Program-made: the position numbers and the translations under genes
Source: Armadillidium nasatum
Taxonomy: Eukaryota; Arthropoda; Malacostraca; Isopoda; Armadillidiidae
Reading direction: 5' to 3'
Assembly: GCA_009176605.1 (NCBI GenBank)
Contig: SEYY01003498.1
Coordinates: forward strand, 1-24,969
DNA: 24,969 nt
The notes under the pieces: generated by a model
What the model was told of the DNA's origin: nothing
Databases searched by the model: none
Seen by the model: only the letters and a program-made list of their open reading frames with translations
Shown here: one piece after another, positions 10,743 through 23,093 of the stretch
Layout of the letters: the number at the start of each line of letters is the position of its first letter
Position numbering within the stretch: the first letter of the stretch is position 1

Positions 10743-11297
10743 CATATAATTTTTTGCTTATAAAATTTCAGAAAGAAAAAATTGAAAAAATTTATATTAT
10801 TTTTATTAAAAAAAAAAAAACAAAGCTATGATGACTTTTAGGAAAGCAAATATATGCATTTTCATCTAATTTTTAAGCTTAATTATTTCAGAACGACAAA
10901 ACTTAGAATAAATTGGTTTTATTTTAATTAAAATTACTAAGATTTAAATGAATTTTGAGAAAACAAAGTTGCCTCTTTTCAGTTAGATTTTAAACTTTAA
11001 AAAAATTTAGTAAGAAGAAAAATTGAAAAACTTTCTATTTTAATAAAAATTACGAGTACTTAAATGATTCTGATATAGGACATTTATCAATTTTCTTTAA
11101 ATATTTGCGCTTTTAAAATATTTTTTAAATAAAAATTGTAATAAATAAATATTATAATACCTAAAATTACGAAGATTTAAATGAATTTTGGGAAATGAAA
11201 TTAATCTATTTTCATATAATTTTTATGCTTTTAAAAATTTTAAGATAAAAATGAAATAAATTCTTATTATTTTAAAAAAAATACAAAGCTAGAATGA

Positions 11298-11559
11298 TTT
11301 ATTTACTCTTTTTACTAGAAGTTATTTACTCTTTTCCGTTTCTCCCTCTCACTATCTCTCTTCCTCTACATTTCATGAGAAAGAGAAAAAGCCGAACAAA
11401 CCATCTGGAACCTATTAACCTGAACCGATTCTAAAACTTTGTCTTGGGAAAAAATTTATTTATTATCTAAACCACACCATAAAAAAAAACATTGTTGTGG
11501 GTTCTTCAGCAAGTTATTTACTATCTTTGAAATAATGAATGCACACTTTAAAGAAATAA

Positions 11560-11561
<2 letters not shown>
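11298..11561 (+). other. Non-satellite flank of the microsatellite insertion
   Basis: The composition becomes richer in G and C and loses the satellite motifs. It contains a partly duplicated string tatttactctttt (near 11300 and 11325), a pyrimidine-rich stretch (tctccctctcactatctctc at about 11340) and complex sequence such as gccgaacaaaccatctggaa. I recognise no gene, structured RNA or known element. The open frame that starts near here soon enters the ATT repeat. It is probably the 5' part of a roughly 1.9-kb insertion into a satellite D monomer. Confidence 0.6.
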
Positions 11562-12652
<1,091 letters not shown>

Positions 12653-13019
12653 TTAATACATATGTGGAAGATGTTCCTATATCTTAAGCGACGTCACACA
12701 TTAACAATAATGCTGTACTTATTTTCTAATATTACTACTGGAAACGATAGTTATTTTAATTATAATTACAATTATTATTTTCATTACTATTATTACTATT
12801 ATTATTACTATTGTTATTGTCCTTGTTGTCGTTAACTCATTATTATTACCATTACTAGCTACTATTATAACTACAATTGTCATTAATTTATATTATTATG
12901 GGTTCTATTGTATGTAACTTTTATTATTACTATTATTATTATGCTATTGCTATATTTATTATTGCTCATTATATTTATTATCATATTTGTATAATACTGT
13001 ATATCAAATTATATTGATG
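12653..13019 (+). other. Degenerate ATT-derived and unique sequence
   Basis: A short unique stretch (ggaagatgttcctatatctt, aagcgacgtcacacattaac) is followed by decayed trinucleotide sequence mixing ATT, ACT, GTT and ATG (about 12740-12970). It looks like an old, mutated continuation of the microsatellite. No gene or RNA motif is recognised. Confidence 0.6.
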
Positions 13020-13199
13020 CAATATTTATCAACTAAACTTTGGGGTTCAAAGGAAACCAATGTGCTTCTCCTTAGAAGCCCCTTTTCAGAGTAATAAACA
13101 GCTAATTATAAATATTGTATCTAGTAGATTAGGACCTACTGTAACAATTTACAGTAACCACACCTTTGAATAAATATTTTTGAATTTGAATTTGAATTT
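13020..13199 (+). mobile_element. Candidate retroposon 3' end with (TTTGAA)n tail
   Basis: A block of about 180 bp has more balanced composition (aaactttggggttcaaagga, gcttctccttagaagcccc, tagattaggacctactg). It ends with AATAAA at 13169-13174 and, a few bases later, a tail of repeated TTTGAA to 13199, after which satellite A resumes. It contains two small hairpins: gcttct/agaagc (13064-13079) and tactgtaa/ttacagta (13137-13156). A polyadenylation-like signal next to a short tandem-repeat tail is typical of non-LTR retrotransposon or SINE 3' ends, many of which end in short repeats instead of poly(A). No coding sequence or clear target-site duplication is seen, so this is probably a 5'-truncated or non-autonomous copy. 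Confidence 0.5.
13169..13174 (+). promoter_or_regulatory. Polyadenylation-like signal AATAAA
   Basis: AATAAA lies just before the TTTGAA-repeat tail, in the position expected of a retroposon 3' end. In DNA this rich in A and T, AATAAA is common by chance. The position beside the tail is the only support. Confidence 0.35.
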
Positions 13200-13751
13200 A
13201 TTAAAAACAAAGTATATATATATTTCCATCTAAATTTTAAGCTTTGATAGAATTTCAGAACGTCAAAAATTAGAATAAATCTGTATTATTTTAAATAATA
13301 AAACGAAGATTTAATTAAATTTTGAGAAAGCAAATTTACCTCTTTTCACTTAATTTTAAACTTTTCAAAAATTAAATAACAAAAATTTGTAAAAATCCTT
13401 ATAATTTTACTTAAAAATGCGAGTAATTGAATGATTCCTTATAAAAGAAATTTACCTGTTTTCTTACATTTTTATGCTTTAAATACAATTCCAGAAAGAA
13501 AAAATTGAAATAAATAAATATTTTTATAAAAGAATTAAAAAGATATAAAAGAATATTGGGAAAGTAAATTTACCTATTTTTATATAAATTTTATGCTTTT
13601 AAGAATTTCCAAAAGGAATAAATTGGATTAGATTCATATTATTTTAATTAACAATACAAAACTAAAATGTTTTTTGAGAAAACAAATGAACCAGTTTTCA
13701 TATAATTTTTAAGCTTAAAAAAATTTCAAAACGACAATAATTAGAATAAAT

Positions 13752-14050
13752 CTGCATTATTTTATGTAATAAAATTAAATTTAAATCAATTAAGATAAAA
13801 TGATTTTTAAGAAAGCAAATATATCTATTTTTATCTAATTTTTTAAGCTTTAAAAGTTTTTTTTTTAAAATACAAAAAATTAGATTAAATCTGAATTAAT
13901 CTGCATTATTTAATATAATAAAATTAAATTTAAATCAATTAAGATAAAATGATTTTTAAGCAAGCAAATATATCTATTTTTATCTAATTTTTTAAGCTTT
14001 TAAAGGTTTTTTTAAAAATATAAAAAATTAGATTAAATCTGAATTTTTTT
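13752..14050 (+). repeat. 149-bp local tandem duplication within satellite A
   Basis: Sequence starting ctgcattattt(t)at(g/a)taataaaat at 13752 recurs from 13901, and aaaattaaatttaaatcaat recurs at 13771 and 13920, both exactly 149 bp apart. The two copies differ at a few bases (gatttttaagaaagc versus gatttttaagcaagc). The period is not a multiple of the roughly 117-bp monomer, so this is a slippage or unequal-exchange event out of normal register. Confidence 0.8.
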
Positions 14051-14830
14051 TAATAAAAGTACTAAGATTTAAATGAATTTGAGAAAGAAAATTTATCTCT
14101 TTTCTCATAATTTTTAATATTTTAAAAAAATTTAGTAAGAGGAAAAAATTGGGAAAAATTCTTATTAAAAATACCTATACTTAATTAATTCTGATATTGG
14201 AAATTTTTGTATTTTCTTATAATTTTTAATCTTTTAAAATAATTTAAGAAAAAAAATAAAATAAATCAATAAATACTATTATGCTAAAAATTATTAAGAT
14301 TTATTGAATTTTGAGAAAGCAAACTACGCATTTTAATATAATTTTTATACTTTTAAAAATTTAAGAAAGGAAAAAATCGGATTAGATTCATATTATTTTA
14401 ATAAAAATACAAAGCAGAACCTTTTTGAGAAAGCAAATAAACATATTTTCTTCTAGTTTTTAAGCTTTTAAAATATTTGAGAACGACAAAAATTAGAATA
14501 AATTTTATTATTTTAATTAAAAAACTAAGAAATAAGTGAATTTTGAGAAAGCAAATTTACCTCTTTTCACTTAATTTTTAAGCTTTTAAAAAATTTAATA
14601 GGGAGAAAAATTGAAAAAAATTCTTATTTTAATTAAAAATACGAGTTCATAAATGATTCTGATTAAAAATATTTACCCATTTTCATTAAAGATTTATGAT
14701 TTTAAAACAATTTGAATAAAAAATGTAATAAAGGAATTTAATAAACACGAAGTTTTAAATGAATTTTAAGAAAGCAAATTTTCCAATTTTCATATAATTT
14801 TTATGCTTTTAAAACTTTAAGAAAAAAAGT

Positions 14831-14932
14831 AATTAAATTCATATTATTTTAATTTAAAATACAAAGATAAAAAAAGGAAAAAATAATTAAATTTATATTA
14901 TTTTAATTAAAAATACAAAGATAAAATGATTT
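14831..14932 (+). repeat. 54-bp duplication in a D monomer
   Basis: The string aattaaattcatattatttt followed by aatacaaagataaaa at 14831 is repeated from 14885 with minor changes (aattaaatttatattatttt). This lengthens one higher-order unit and explains the long spacing (about 517 bp) between A monomers at 14473 and 14990. Confidence 0.75.
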
Positions 14933-15136
14933 TTCGCAGAGCAAATATTCCTATTTTCATCTAATTTTGAAGCTTATTAAAAATTTCAAAATGACAAAAA
15001 TTTGAATAAATCTTTAATATTTTAAATAAAAATTCTAAGATTTAAATAAATTTTGACAGCAGTTTCATACCTTTTTCTCTTAAATTTTATGCATTTAAAA
15101 AATTTAGTAGGAATAAGAATTAAAAAAATTCTTTTT

Positions 15137-15200
15137 AGTTTAATTAAAAATGATTCTCATAATGATTCTCTCTTAGTTTAATTAAAAATGATTCTCATAA
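15137..15200 (+). repeat. 38-bp duplication in a B monomer
   Basis: The string agtttaattaaaaatgattc followed by tcataa occurs at 15137 and again at 15175, a 38-bp shift. It lies in a B-type monomer at its tgattctgataaagg box. Confidence 0.78.
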
Positions 15201-17580
15201 AAGAAATTTATCAATTTTCTTTTGATTTTTATGCTTTTAAAACAATTTAATATAGAAAAAAATGGTAAGAAAAATAATTATTCTAACAATTACGAAAATT
15301 TAAATGAATTTTGAGAATAAAATACCTTTTTAAAATAATTTTTATGTTCATAAAAATTTCAGTTAGGAAAAAGTTGGATTAAATTCATATTATTTTAATT
15401 AAAAATACAAAGATAAATATTTCACGGAAAAACAAATATACCTATTTTCATATAATTTTTAAGCTTTATAAAAATTTTCAGAACGATCAAAATTAGAATA
15501 AATCAGTTTTATATTAAATAATTTAACTAAGATTTAAGTAAATTATAAGAAAGAAAATTTGCCTCTTTTCATTAATTATAAGATTTTAAAAAAATTAGTA
15601 AGAGGAAATATTAAAAAAATCTTTTTTATTTTAATTAAAAATACGAGAAATTAAAGGATTCAGATAATGGAAATTTACCTGTTTTCTTCTAATTATTAAG
15701 TTTTAAAACAATTTCAGAAAGAAAAAATCGAAATAAATAAATAATTATATAATAAAAGTAGGACGATTTAAATGAATTTTGAGAAATCAAATTTACATTT
15801 TTTCACATAAATTTTATGCTATTAAAAATTTTATAAAAAACATTTATTTTAATTAATTTATTTCAATTTTTTCAATTTTATTTTATACTGTTTTTATAAA
15901 AAAAAACAAAGCTAAAATTACTTTTAAGAAAGGAAATATACATATTTTCATCAAATTTATAAGCTTTAAAATAAATTTAAGATCAACAAAAATTACAATA
16001 AATCTGTAATATTTTAATTAAAAATATTAAGATTTAAATCAATTTTGGGAAGATATTATTTTTGAAGCTTTTTAAAACATTTAGTAGGAAGGAAAATTGA
16101 AAAAATCCTTATTAATTTAATTAAAAATACGAGTACGTAAATGATTCTTATAAAGGAAGATTACCAATTTTGTTTAATTTTTATTCTTGATAAACAATTT
16201 CACAGAAAAAATTTTAATAAATAAATAAATATTACACTTAAAACTTGGAACATTTATATGAATTTTGAAAAGTAAATTTAACTATATTCATATAATTTTT
16301 ATAGTTTTGAAAATTTCAGGAAGAAAAAAATTGGAATAAATATATATCATTTTAATTAAAGTTCTGAAAATTTTTTTAAAGCTCAAAAATTAGAGGAAAA
16401 TAGGTATGTTTGCTTTCTCAAAAATCAATCTTTGTATTTTTAATTAAAATAATATGAATATAATACAATTTTTTTTTTTAAAATTTTTAAAAACATAAAA
16501 ATTATATGATAGGTAAATTTGCATTTTCAAATTAATCTAAATCTTAGAAATTTTTAGTTTAATTTATTTATTTATTACATTTTTTTCTTTCTCAAATTAT
16601 TTTAAAAGCTTAAAAATTAAAAGAAAATAGGTAAATTTTATTATGAGAATCATTTAAATCATTGTATTTTTAATTAAATTAATGATGATTTTTTCAATTT
16701 TTATACAATAAATTTTCTTAAAGGTTTAAAATTTAAGTTAAAAGAGGTTTATTTGCTTTATCAAAATTCATTGAAATCTTAGTATTTTTAATGAAAATAA
16801 TAATTAATTTTAAACTTTATCGTTTTGATATTTTTTTAAAGCCTAAAAATTTGATGAAAATAGGTATATTCGCTTTCTCAGAAATCATTTTTGCTTTGTA
16901 TTTTTAATTAATAAAATATAAATTTAATCCAATTGTTTACTTTCTGAAATTTTTAAATGAATAAAATTTGTGAAAATAGGCAAACTTCCTTTCTCAAATT
17001 TCTAATGAATCTTAATTTTTAGTATAATAATATTTATTTATTTGAATATTTAATTATTGAAATTATTTTAACAGCTTGAAAATGAAATGAAAATAGGTAA
17101 ATTTCTATTATGCGAATCATTTAAATCATTGCATTTTTAATTAAAATAATAATTTTTTCAATTTTTACTCCAACTACATTTTTTTAAAAGCTTAAAATTT
17201 GAGTGAAAAGAGTAAAATTTGCTTTTCAAAATTCATTTAAATCAGCATTTATTATTTAAAGAATACTGATTTATGCAAATTTCTGTCTTTCTGAAATTTT
17301 TTTTAAAGCTTAAAAATTAGATAAAAACTTGTATATTTACATTCTTAAAGATTATTCTTAGTATTTTCAATTAAAATAATTTGAATTTATTAAAATATTT
17401 TTCTTTTCGAAATTTTAACAGAATAAATATTATATGGAATTAGCTAACTTTGCTTTCTCAAATTCATATGAATTTTCGAAATTTTTAGAAAAATTTATTT
17501 ATTTATTACATTTTATCCTTTCAAATTATTTTAAAAGTTTAAAAATTAAAACAAATAGGTAAATTTCTATTTGAGAATCA

Positions 17581-18700
17581 TTTAAATCATTGTATTTTTT
17601 ATTAAATTAATAATGATCTTTCCAATTTTTACCCTTCATAAATTTTCTTGAAAGTTTAAAACAAGTGAAAAGAGGTGATTTTGCTTTATCAAAATTCATT
17701 TAAATCTTAGTACTTTTAAATAAAATAATAGTTTAATTCTAAATTTTGAAGTTCTGATATTTTTTTAGAGCTTAAATTTTAGATGAAAATATGCATATTT
17801 GCTTTCTCAAAAATAATTTTTGCTTTGTATTTTTAATTCAGAAATTATGAATTTAATCTCATATTTTTCTTTCGGTAATTTTTAACCTTATATGAAATTC
17901 GCAAAATTTTCTATCTCAGAATTCATGTAAATCATCGAAATTTTTATTATAATATTTTTTTTTTATTTAATTTGTTTTTATTTTAAAAGCTTAAAAATTA
18001 AATAAAAATATGTATATTTCTATTATGAGAATCATATAAATCATAGTGTTCTTTGTTAAAATAACTATTTTTTCAATTTTTACTCCTTTTAAACTTCTTT
18101 AAAGCTTAAAAATTGAGAGAAAAATGTTAAATTTGCTTTTTTCAAAATTCATTTATATCTTAGTATTTTTAATTAAAAGAATAGATTTATTCAAATTTCT
18201 GTCTTTCTGAAATTTATTTTTAAAGCCTAAAAATTAGGTGAAATACGTATATTTGATTTCTCAAAAATCAATCTTTGTATTTTTAATTAAAATAACATGA
18301 ATTTAATACAAATGTTTTCTTATTGAAATTTTTTGAAGCAAAAAAATTAAATGATATTAGATTAATTTTCTTTATCAAATTAATCTAAATCTTCCAAAAT
18401 TTTAGTATAAATTATTTATTTATTAAAATTTTCCTTTCTCAAATTATTTTAAAAGTATAAAAATTCAAAGAAAATAGGTAAATTTAATCATTTAAATAAT
18501 TGTATTTTTAATTAAATTAATAATGATCTTTCCAATTTTTACCCTTAATAAATTTTCTTGAAAGTTTAAAACTTAAGTGAAAAGAGGTGATTTTGCTTTA
18601 TCAAAATTCACTTAAATCTTAGTATTTTTAAATAAAATAATAGTTTAATTCTAAATTTTGTAGTTCTGATATTTTTTTAAAGCTTAAATTTTAGATGAAA
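17581..18700 (-). repeat. 910-bp longer-range duplication within the - array
   Basis: A block beginning taatgatctttccaattttt at 17611 recurs at 18521, exactly 910 bp later, and stays closely similar for about 180 bp (taataaattttcttgaaag, aggtgattttgctttatc, aataatagtttaattctaaa). This is more similar than neighbouring units are to each other. It shows amplification of a two-unit block of about 0.9 kb. Confidence 0.72.
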
Positions 18701-19200
18701 AGAATAAAAATTATATGATATTAGGTAAATTTGCTTTCTCAAATTAACCAAAATCATCGAAAATTTTAGTATAATTTATTTTTTTATTACAATTTTTTCT
18801 TTCTCAAATTATTTCAAAAGCTTAAAAATTAAAAGAAAATAGGTAAATTTTTATTATGAGAATCATTTAAATCATTGTATTTTTAATTAAATTAATAGTG
18901 ATTTTTCAATTTTTACACAAAAAATTTTTTTAAAAAAGTTTAAATAAATATTATTCTAATTTTTGTCGTTTTTAAATTTTTTAAAAGCTTAAAAATTAGA
19001 TGAAAAAATATTTATTTGTTTTCTCAAAAAGGTTTTGCTTTGTATTTTTAATTAAAATAATATGAATCTAATCCGATTTTTTTCTTTTCTTAAATTTTTA
19101 ATAGCATAAAAATTATATTAAAATACGTAGTTTGCTCTCCCAAAATTCATTAAATCTTCATAATTTTTAGTATGAAAGTATTGATTTATTTCATTTATTT

Positions 19201-19372
19201 CTCAAATTATTTTAAAAGATTAAAATTATAAGAAAATACTTGATTTTCCAATATCATAACAATTTAAGTACTAGTATTTTTAATAATCAAAAGAATTTTT
19301 CCAATTTTTTTATTTTTTTTCTCAAATTATTTTAAAAGATTAAAATTATAAGAAAATACTTAAATTTCTAAT
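19201..19372 (-). repeat. 120-bp perfect-start monomer duplication
   Basis: The first 41 bases from ctcaaattattttaaaagat at 19201 are repeated without a mismatch at 19321, a shift of exactly 120 bp or one monomer length. After that the copies differ slightly (ttgattttccaatatc versus ttaaatttctaatatc). This looks like a single-monomer duplication that breaks the A-B-C-D order locally. Confidence 0.8.
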
Positions 19373-22300
19373 ATCAGAATTAATTAAGTACAGGTATTTT
19401 TAATAAGAATAATTTTTTCAATTTTCTCCTCTTACTAAATTTTTTTAAGATATTAAAATTTAAGAAAAAAAAGGTAAATTTTCTTTCTCAAAATTTATTT
19501 AAATCTTAGTATTTTAATAAAATTATTACAAATTTAATCTAATTTTTGTATTTTAAATTTTTTTTTTTAAACTTAAAAAATGAAATAAAATAGGAATATT
19601 GGCTTTCTCAAAAATCATTTTATCTTAATTGATTTAAATCTTAGTTTTATTACATAAAGTAATGCTAATAATTATTCTAATAATTGTCGTTTAGAAGCTT
19701 TTTAAGCTTAAAAATTAGATGAAAATAGGTACATTTGCCTTCTCAAATATCATTTTAGCTTTGTATTGTTAATTAAAATAATACGAATCTAATCCAATTT
19801 ATTTCTTTTTGAAATTCTTAAAAGCATTAAATTTATATAAAAAAAGGTAAATTTGCTTTCTCAATATTCTTTTAAATCTTCTTAATTATATTATGATAAT
19901 ATTTATTTATTACAATTTTTTTTCTGGAATTGTTTTAAAAGCATAAAAATTTTAAGAAAACAAGTAAATTCCTTTTATAAGAATCATTTAATTACTTTTT
20001 TCTTTTAAGTAAAACTAAGGATTTTTACAATTTTTATGTTACTTAATTTTTTAAAAGCTTAAAATTAAGAGAAAAGAGGAAAATTTGCTTTCTCAAAATT
20101 TTCTTGTCTTAGTTTTATAATTTAAAATGATACTGACTTATTCTAATTTTTGACGTTCTGAAATTTATCAAAGCTTAAAATTTAAATGAAAATAAATATA
20201 TTTCGTTTCTTAAAAATCATTCTAGTTTTGTAATTTATTTAAAATAATAAGAATTTAATCCACTTTTTTTCTAAAAATTTTAAAAGCATAAAGATAATAT
20301 GAAAATAGATTAATTTCATTTAAAAAATTCATTTAAATCTTCGTAATTTTAAGTATTATATTATTCATTACAATTTTTATTTAAGAAAATATTTTAAAAG
20401 CGCAAATATTTAAAGAAAATTGATAAATGTCAATATCAGAATCATTTAAGTAATGTATTTTTTTTAAAAAATATGAATTTTTTCAATTTTTTATTCTTAT
20501 TAAATTTGAAAAGGGGCAACTTTGTTTTCTCAAAATTCATTTAAATCTTAGTATTTTTAATTAAAATAAAACCAATTTATTCTAATTTTTGCCGTTTCGA
20601 AATAATTAAAGCTTAAAAAATAGATGAAAAGGCATATATTTGCTTTCTCAAAAGTCATCTTAGCTTTGTTTTTTTTTTAATTAAAATAATATAAATTTTA
20701 TTCAATTTTTTTCGTTCTAAAATTTTTAACAGAGATTAAAAATTAGATGAAAATAGTTATATTTGCTTTCTCCAAGCTTATTTTAGCTTTAAATTTTTCA
20801 TAAAACTAATATTCATTTATTTTAATTTTTTTCTTTAAGAAATTTTTTAAAGTATAAAAATTCTATAGAAATAAGTAAAATTGCTTTTAAAAAATCATTT
20901 AAGTCATCGTAATTTTACTTTAATAATATTTAACTATTACAATTTTTTCTCTCTAAAATTGTTTTAAAAACATAAAATTAAAAAGAAAAGGAAAGGCAAA
21001 TCTTCTTTATTAGAATCATTTATGTACACACCTATTTTTAATTAAAATAAAAACAATTTTTTCAATCATTCTTCCAACTAAGTTTTTTAAAAGCTAAAAA
21101 ATTGTGAAAACATGTAAATTTTTATTCTCAAAATTCATTTAAATCTTAGTATTTTAAATAAAATTAATAAAGATTTAATCTAATTTTTGTATTTTTTAAA
21201 TTTTTTTAAAGCTTAAAAAATTAGATAAAAATAGGTATATAAGCATTCTCAAAAATCATATCTTATTTAATTTAAATCTTATTTATATTAATTAAAATAA
21301 TACGGATTTATCCTAATTTTTGTCATTTCTAAGTTTTTTAAGCTTAAAAATTAAATATAAATAAGTATATTAGCTTTCTCAAAAACTATTTAAGCTTTGA
21401 ATTTTTATTTAACATAATATGAATTTAATCCAATTTCTTTCATTCTCAAATTTTTAAAACAATAAAAGTTATATGAATATGGTTAAATTTGTTTTTGCAA
21501 AATTCATTTAAATCTTCGTAATTTTTTAGTGGAATATTGATTTATTTATTAAAATAATTTCTTAATGAAATATTCTTAAAAGAATAACAATTAAAAGAAA
21601 TTAGGTAAATTTAACTTCTCAGAATCTTTTAAGTTCTCGTATTTTTAATTAAAATAATAAGGATTTTTTTATTTTTTTCTTCTTACTAAATTTTTAAAAC
21701 GCTTAAAAATTAGTTAAAAAGGGGAAAATTTACTTTCTCTTAATTCATTTAAGTCTTAGTTTTAGTACTTAAAATAATACAGATTTATTCTAATTTTTTC
21801 GTTTTGAAGTTTTTTTAAGCTTAAAAATTAAATGAAAATGGCTATATTTGCTTTCTCAAAAATTATTTCAGCTCTGTATTTTTAATTAAATAATATATAC
21901 TAAATCCAATTTTTTTCTTCCTGAAATTTTCAAAACAATTAAAATTATATGAATATAGGTAAATTTACTTTTTCAAAATTCAAATAAATCTTCGAAGTTT
22001 TAAGTGTAATATTTATTTGTTTATTAAAATTTTTTCTCTCTGAAATTTGTTTTCAAGCATAGAAATTAAACAAAATAGGTAATCTTCATTTATAAGAAAC
22101 ATTTATGTACTCCTATTTTAAATTAAATTAATAAGGATTTTTTAAATTTCCTTCTTACTAAATGTTTTAAAAAGCTTAAAAAATAATTGAAAAGAGGGAA
22201 ATTTTCTTTCCCAAAATTGATTTAAATATTTTTAATTAAAATAATACAGAGTTATTGTAATTTTTGTTGATCTAAAATTTATTTAAAATATGTATTTTTC

Positions 22301-22614
22301 CCTTCTCACAAGTAATTTTAGCATTGTATTTTTGATTAAAACAATACGAAATAAAATTAAAATAATTAAAATAAATTTTTTTTAAATTTTTTTCTAAAAT
22401 TTTTAATAGCCTTGAAAAAATGTAAATTTGCTTTCTCAAAATTCATTTAAATCTTCCTACTTTTATTATAAAATTATTTATTTATTTATATTTTTTCTTT
22501 CTGAAATTGTTTTAAAAGTTAATAATTAGAAGAAAACAGGTAAATTTCCATTATCTGAATCATTTAATTTCTCGTATTTTTAATTAAAATAAAAAAGATT
22601 TTTTCAAAATTTCC

Positions 22615-22916
22615 TCACCTTTTGGTGTATAAAAAATATATAATGAAACAAAAAATAATATAAAATGCATATGTTTGAGTATATTTTGGCAAATTGTTCT
22701 TGTTCTCTAAGATATTTTAAGTCATCATATGAGGATTTTGACATTATATCCGATGTTTGAAGAAAAAATGCATGTTTTTCTAATAGATGGGGCTTTTAAA
22801 GGGTAATTTTCCTATTTTTGCTTCATTGAGTAAGTCTTTTAAGGTATTTATACTTGTATGTAAACATGATTATGTTTTGAATATAGTTTTTAAATAGCTT
22901 TCTTTTTTGGTTTATA
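22615..22916 (-). repeat. Family B inverted arm (left arm of a large hairpin)
   Basis: This sequence is the reverse complement, with an estimated 10-15% mismatches, of 23012-23320. Matching landmarks include tcaccttttggtgtataaaa with ttttatacaccaaaaggtga, tccgatgtttgaagaaaaaa with ttttttcttcaaacatcgga, and cttgtatgtaaacat with atgtttacatacaag. It starts exactly at the end of the - strand satellite A. It is a family B copy in the opposite orientation to the tandem units that follow. Confidence 0.9.
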
Positions 22917-23011
22917 GGTGTTTTATTGTTTATAAGTGTCTTATTTTACTTTTTAACTACTTTTTTATTACTAAGACCTTACTAATATATTAAAATACAA
23001 AGGAAAATACT
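22917..23011. other. Spacer of the family B hairpin
   Basis: About 95 bp separate the two inverted arms. The spacer contains the start of the tandem family B unit (ctttttaactac at 22950) and a small internal echo (tttataggtgttttattg, then tttataagtgtcttatt). The first bases on each side still show weak complementarity, so the arms once extended further inward. Confidence 0.7.
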
Positions 23012-23053
23012 TATAAACCAAAAAAGTAAGGTGATTAAAAACAATATTCATAA

Positions 23054-23093
23054 CATAATTATGTTTACATACAAGTATGTAAACATAATTATG
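23054..23093. repeat. 40-bp near-perfect palindrome (19 + 2 + 19)
   Basis: The arm cataattatgtttacatac (19 bases) is followed by aa and then by its exact reverse complement. In unit 2 and in the inverted left arm the corresponding site has only half of it or a degenerate form (cttgtatgtaaacatgatta), so the palindrome is specific to this copy. It could extrude as a cruciform. Confidence 0.9.

Larger units (their letters stand above)
9180..11297 (+). repeat. Diverged satellite A array
   Basis: These are + orientation monomers. A-type markers lie near 9409, 10028, 10498 and 10893. The 10028-10498 spacing is the regular 470 bp. The others are irregular: the 9409-10028 interval carries extra monomer material, and the 10498-10893 interval lacks most of a B monomer (ttaataatgattctgataaa at about 10584). 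A run of 86 A residues replaces a C monomer body at 10653-10738. The array stops inside a D monomer (acaaagctagaatgattt, about 11297) at the microsatellite-bearing insertion. Confidence 0.85.
13200..16360 (+). repeat. Satellite A array, + orientation
   Basis: Satellite A resumes in a D-to-A context (attttaagctttgatagaat, gaacgtcaaaaattag). A-type markers fall near 13261, 13733, 14473, 14990, 15482 and 15975, mostly 470-520 bp apart; the 13733-14473 interval is longer and contains a local duplication. Small internal duplications (at 13752, 14831 and 15137) explain the irregular spacings. The array ends at 16360 in a D monomer (atcattttaattaaa), where orientation flips. Confidence 0.88.
16361..22614 (-). 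repeat. Satellite A array, - orientation
   Basis: From gttctgaaaattttttt at 16361 onward every satellite motif appears as its reverse complement: aataggtaaatttgctttct, taaaagcttaaaaatta, tctaatttttgtcgttctg and acagatttattctaa. Monomers read D, C, B, A in this direction, so the unit order is kept and only the orientation changes. A-type markers are near 16361, 16822, 17287, 17752, 18203, 18668, 18966 and onward, mostly about 465 bp apart. Shorter intervals (for example 18668-18966) mark missing monomers. It ends at 22614 in a B monomer (ttttttcaaaatttcc), where family B begins. Confidence 0.9.

Noticed and set aside
10589..10831. Open frame with a poly-lysine body
   Set aside because: It consists of satellite DNA plus the A86 run; there is no coding evidence.
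13038..13060. Possible tRNA-like B box (ggttcaaagg) suggesting a tRNA-derived SINE
   Set aside because: The conserved CC after the box is missing and no A box is found at a suitable distance upstream.
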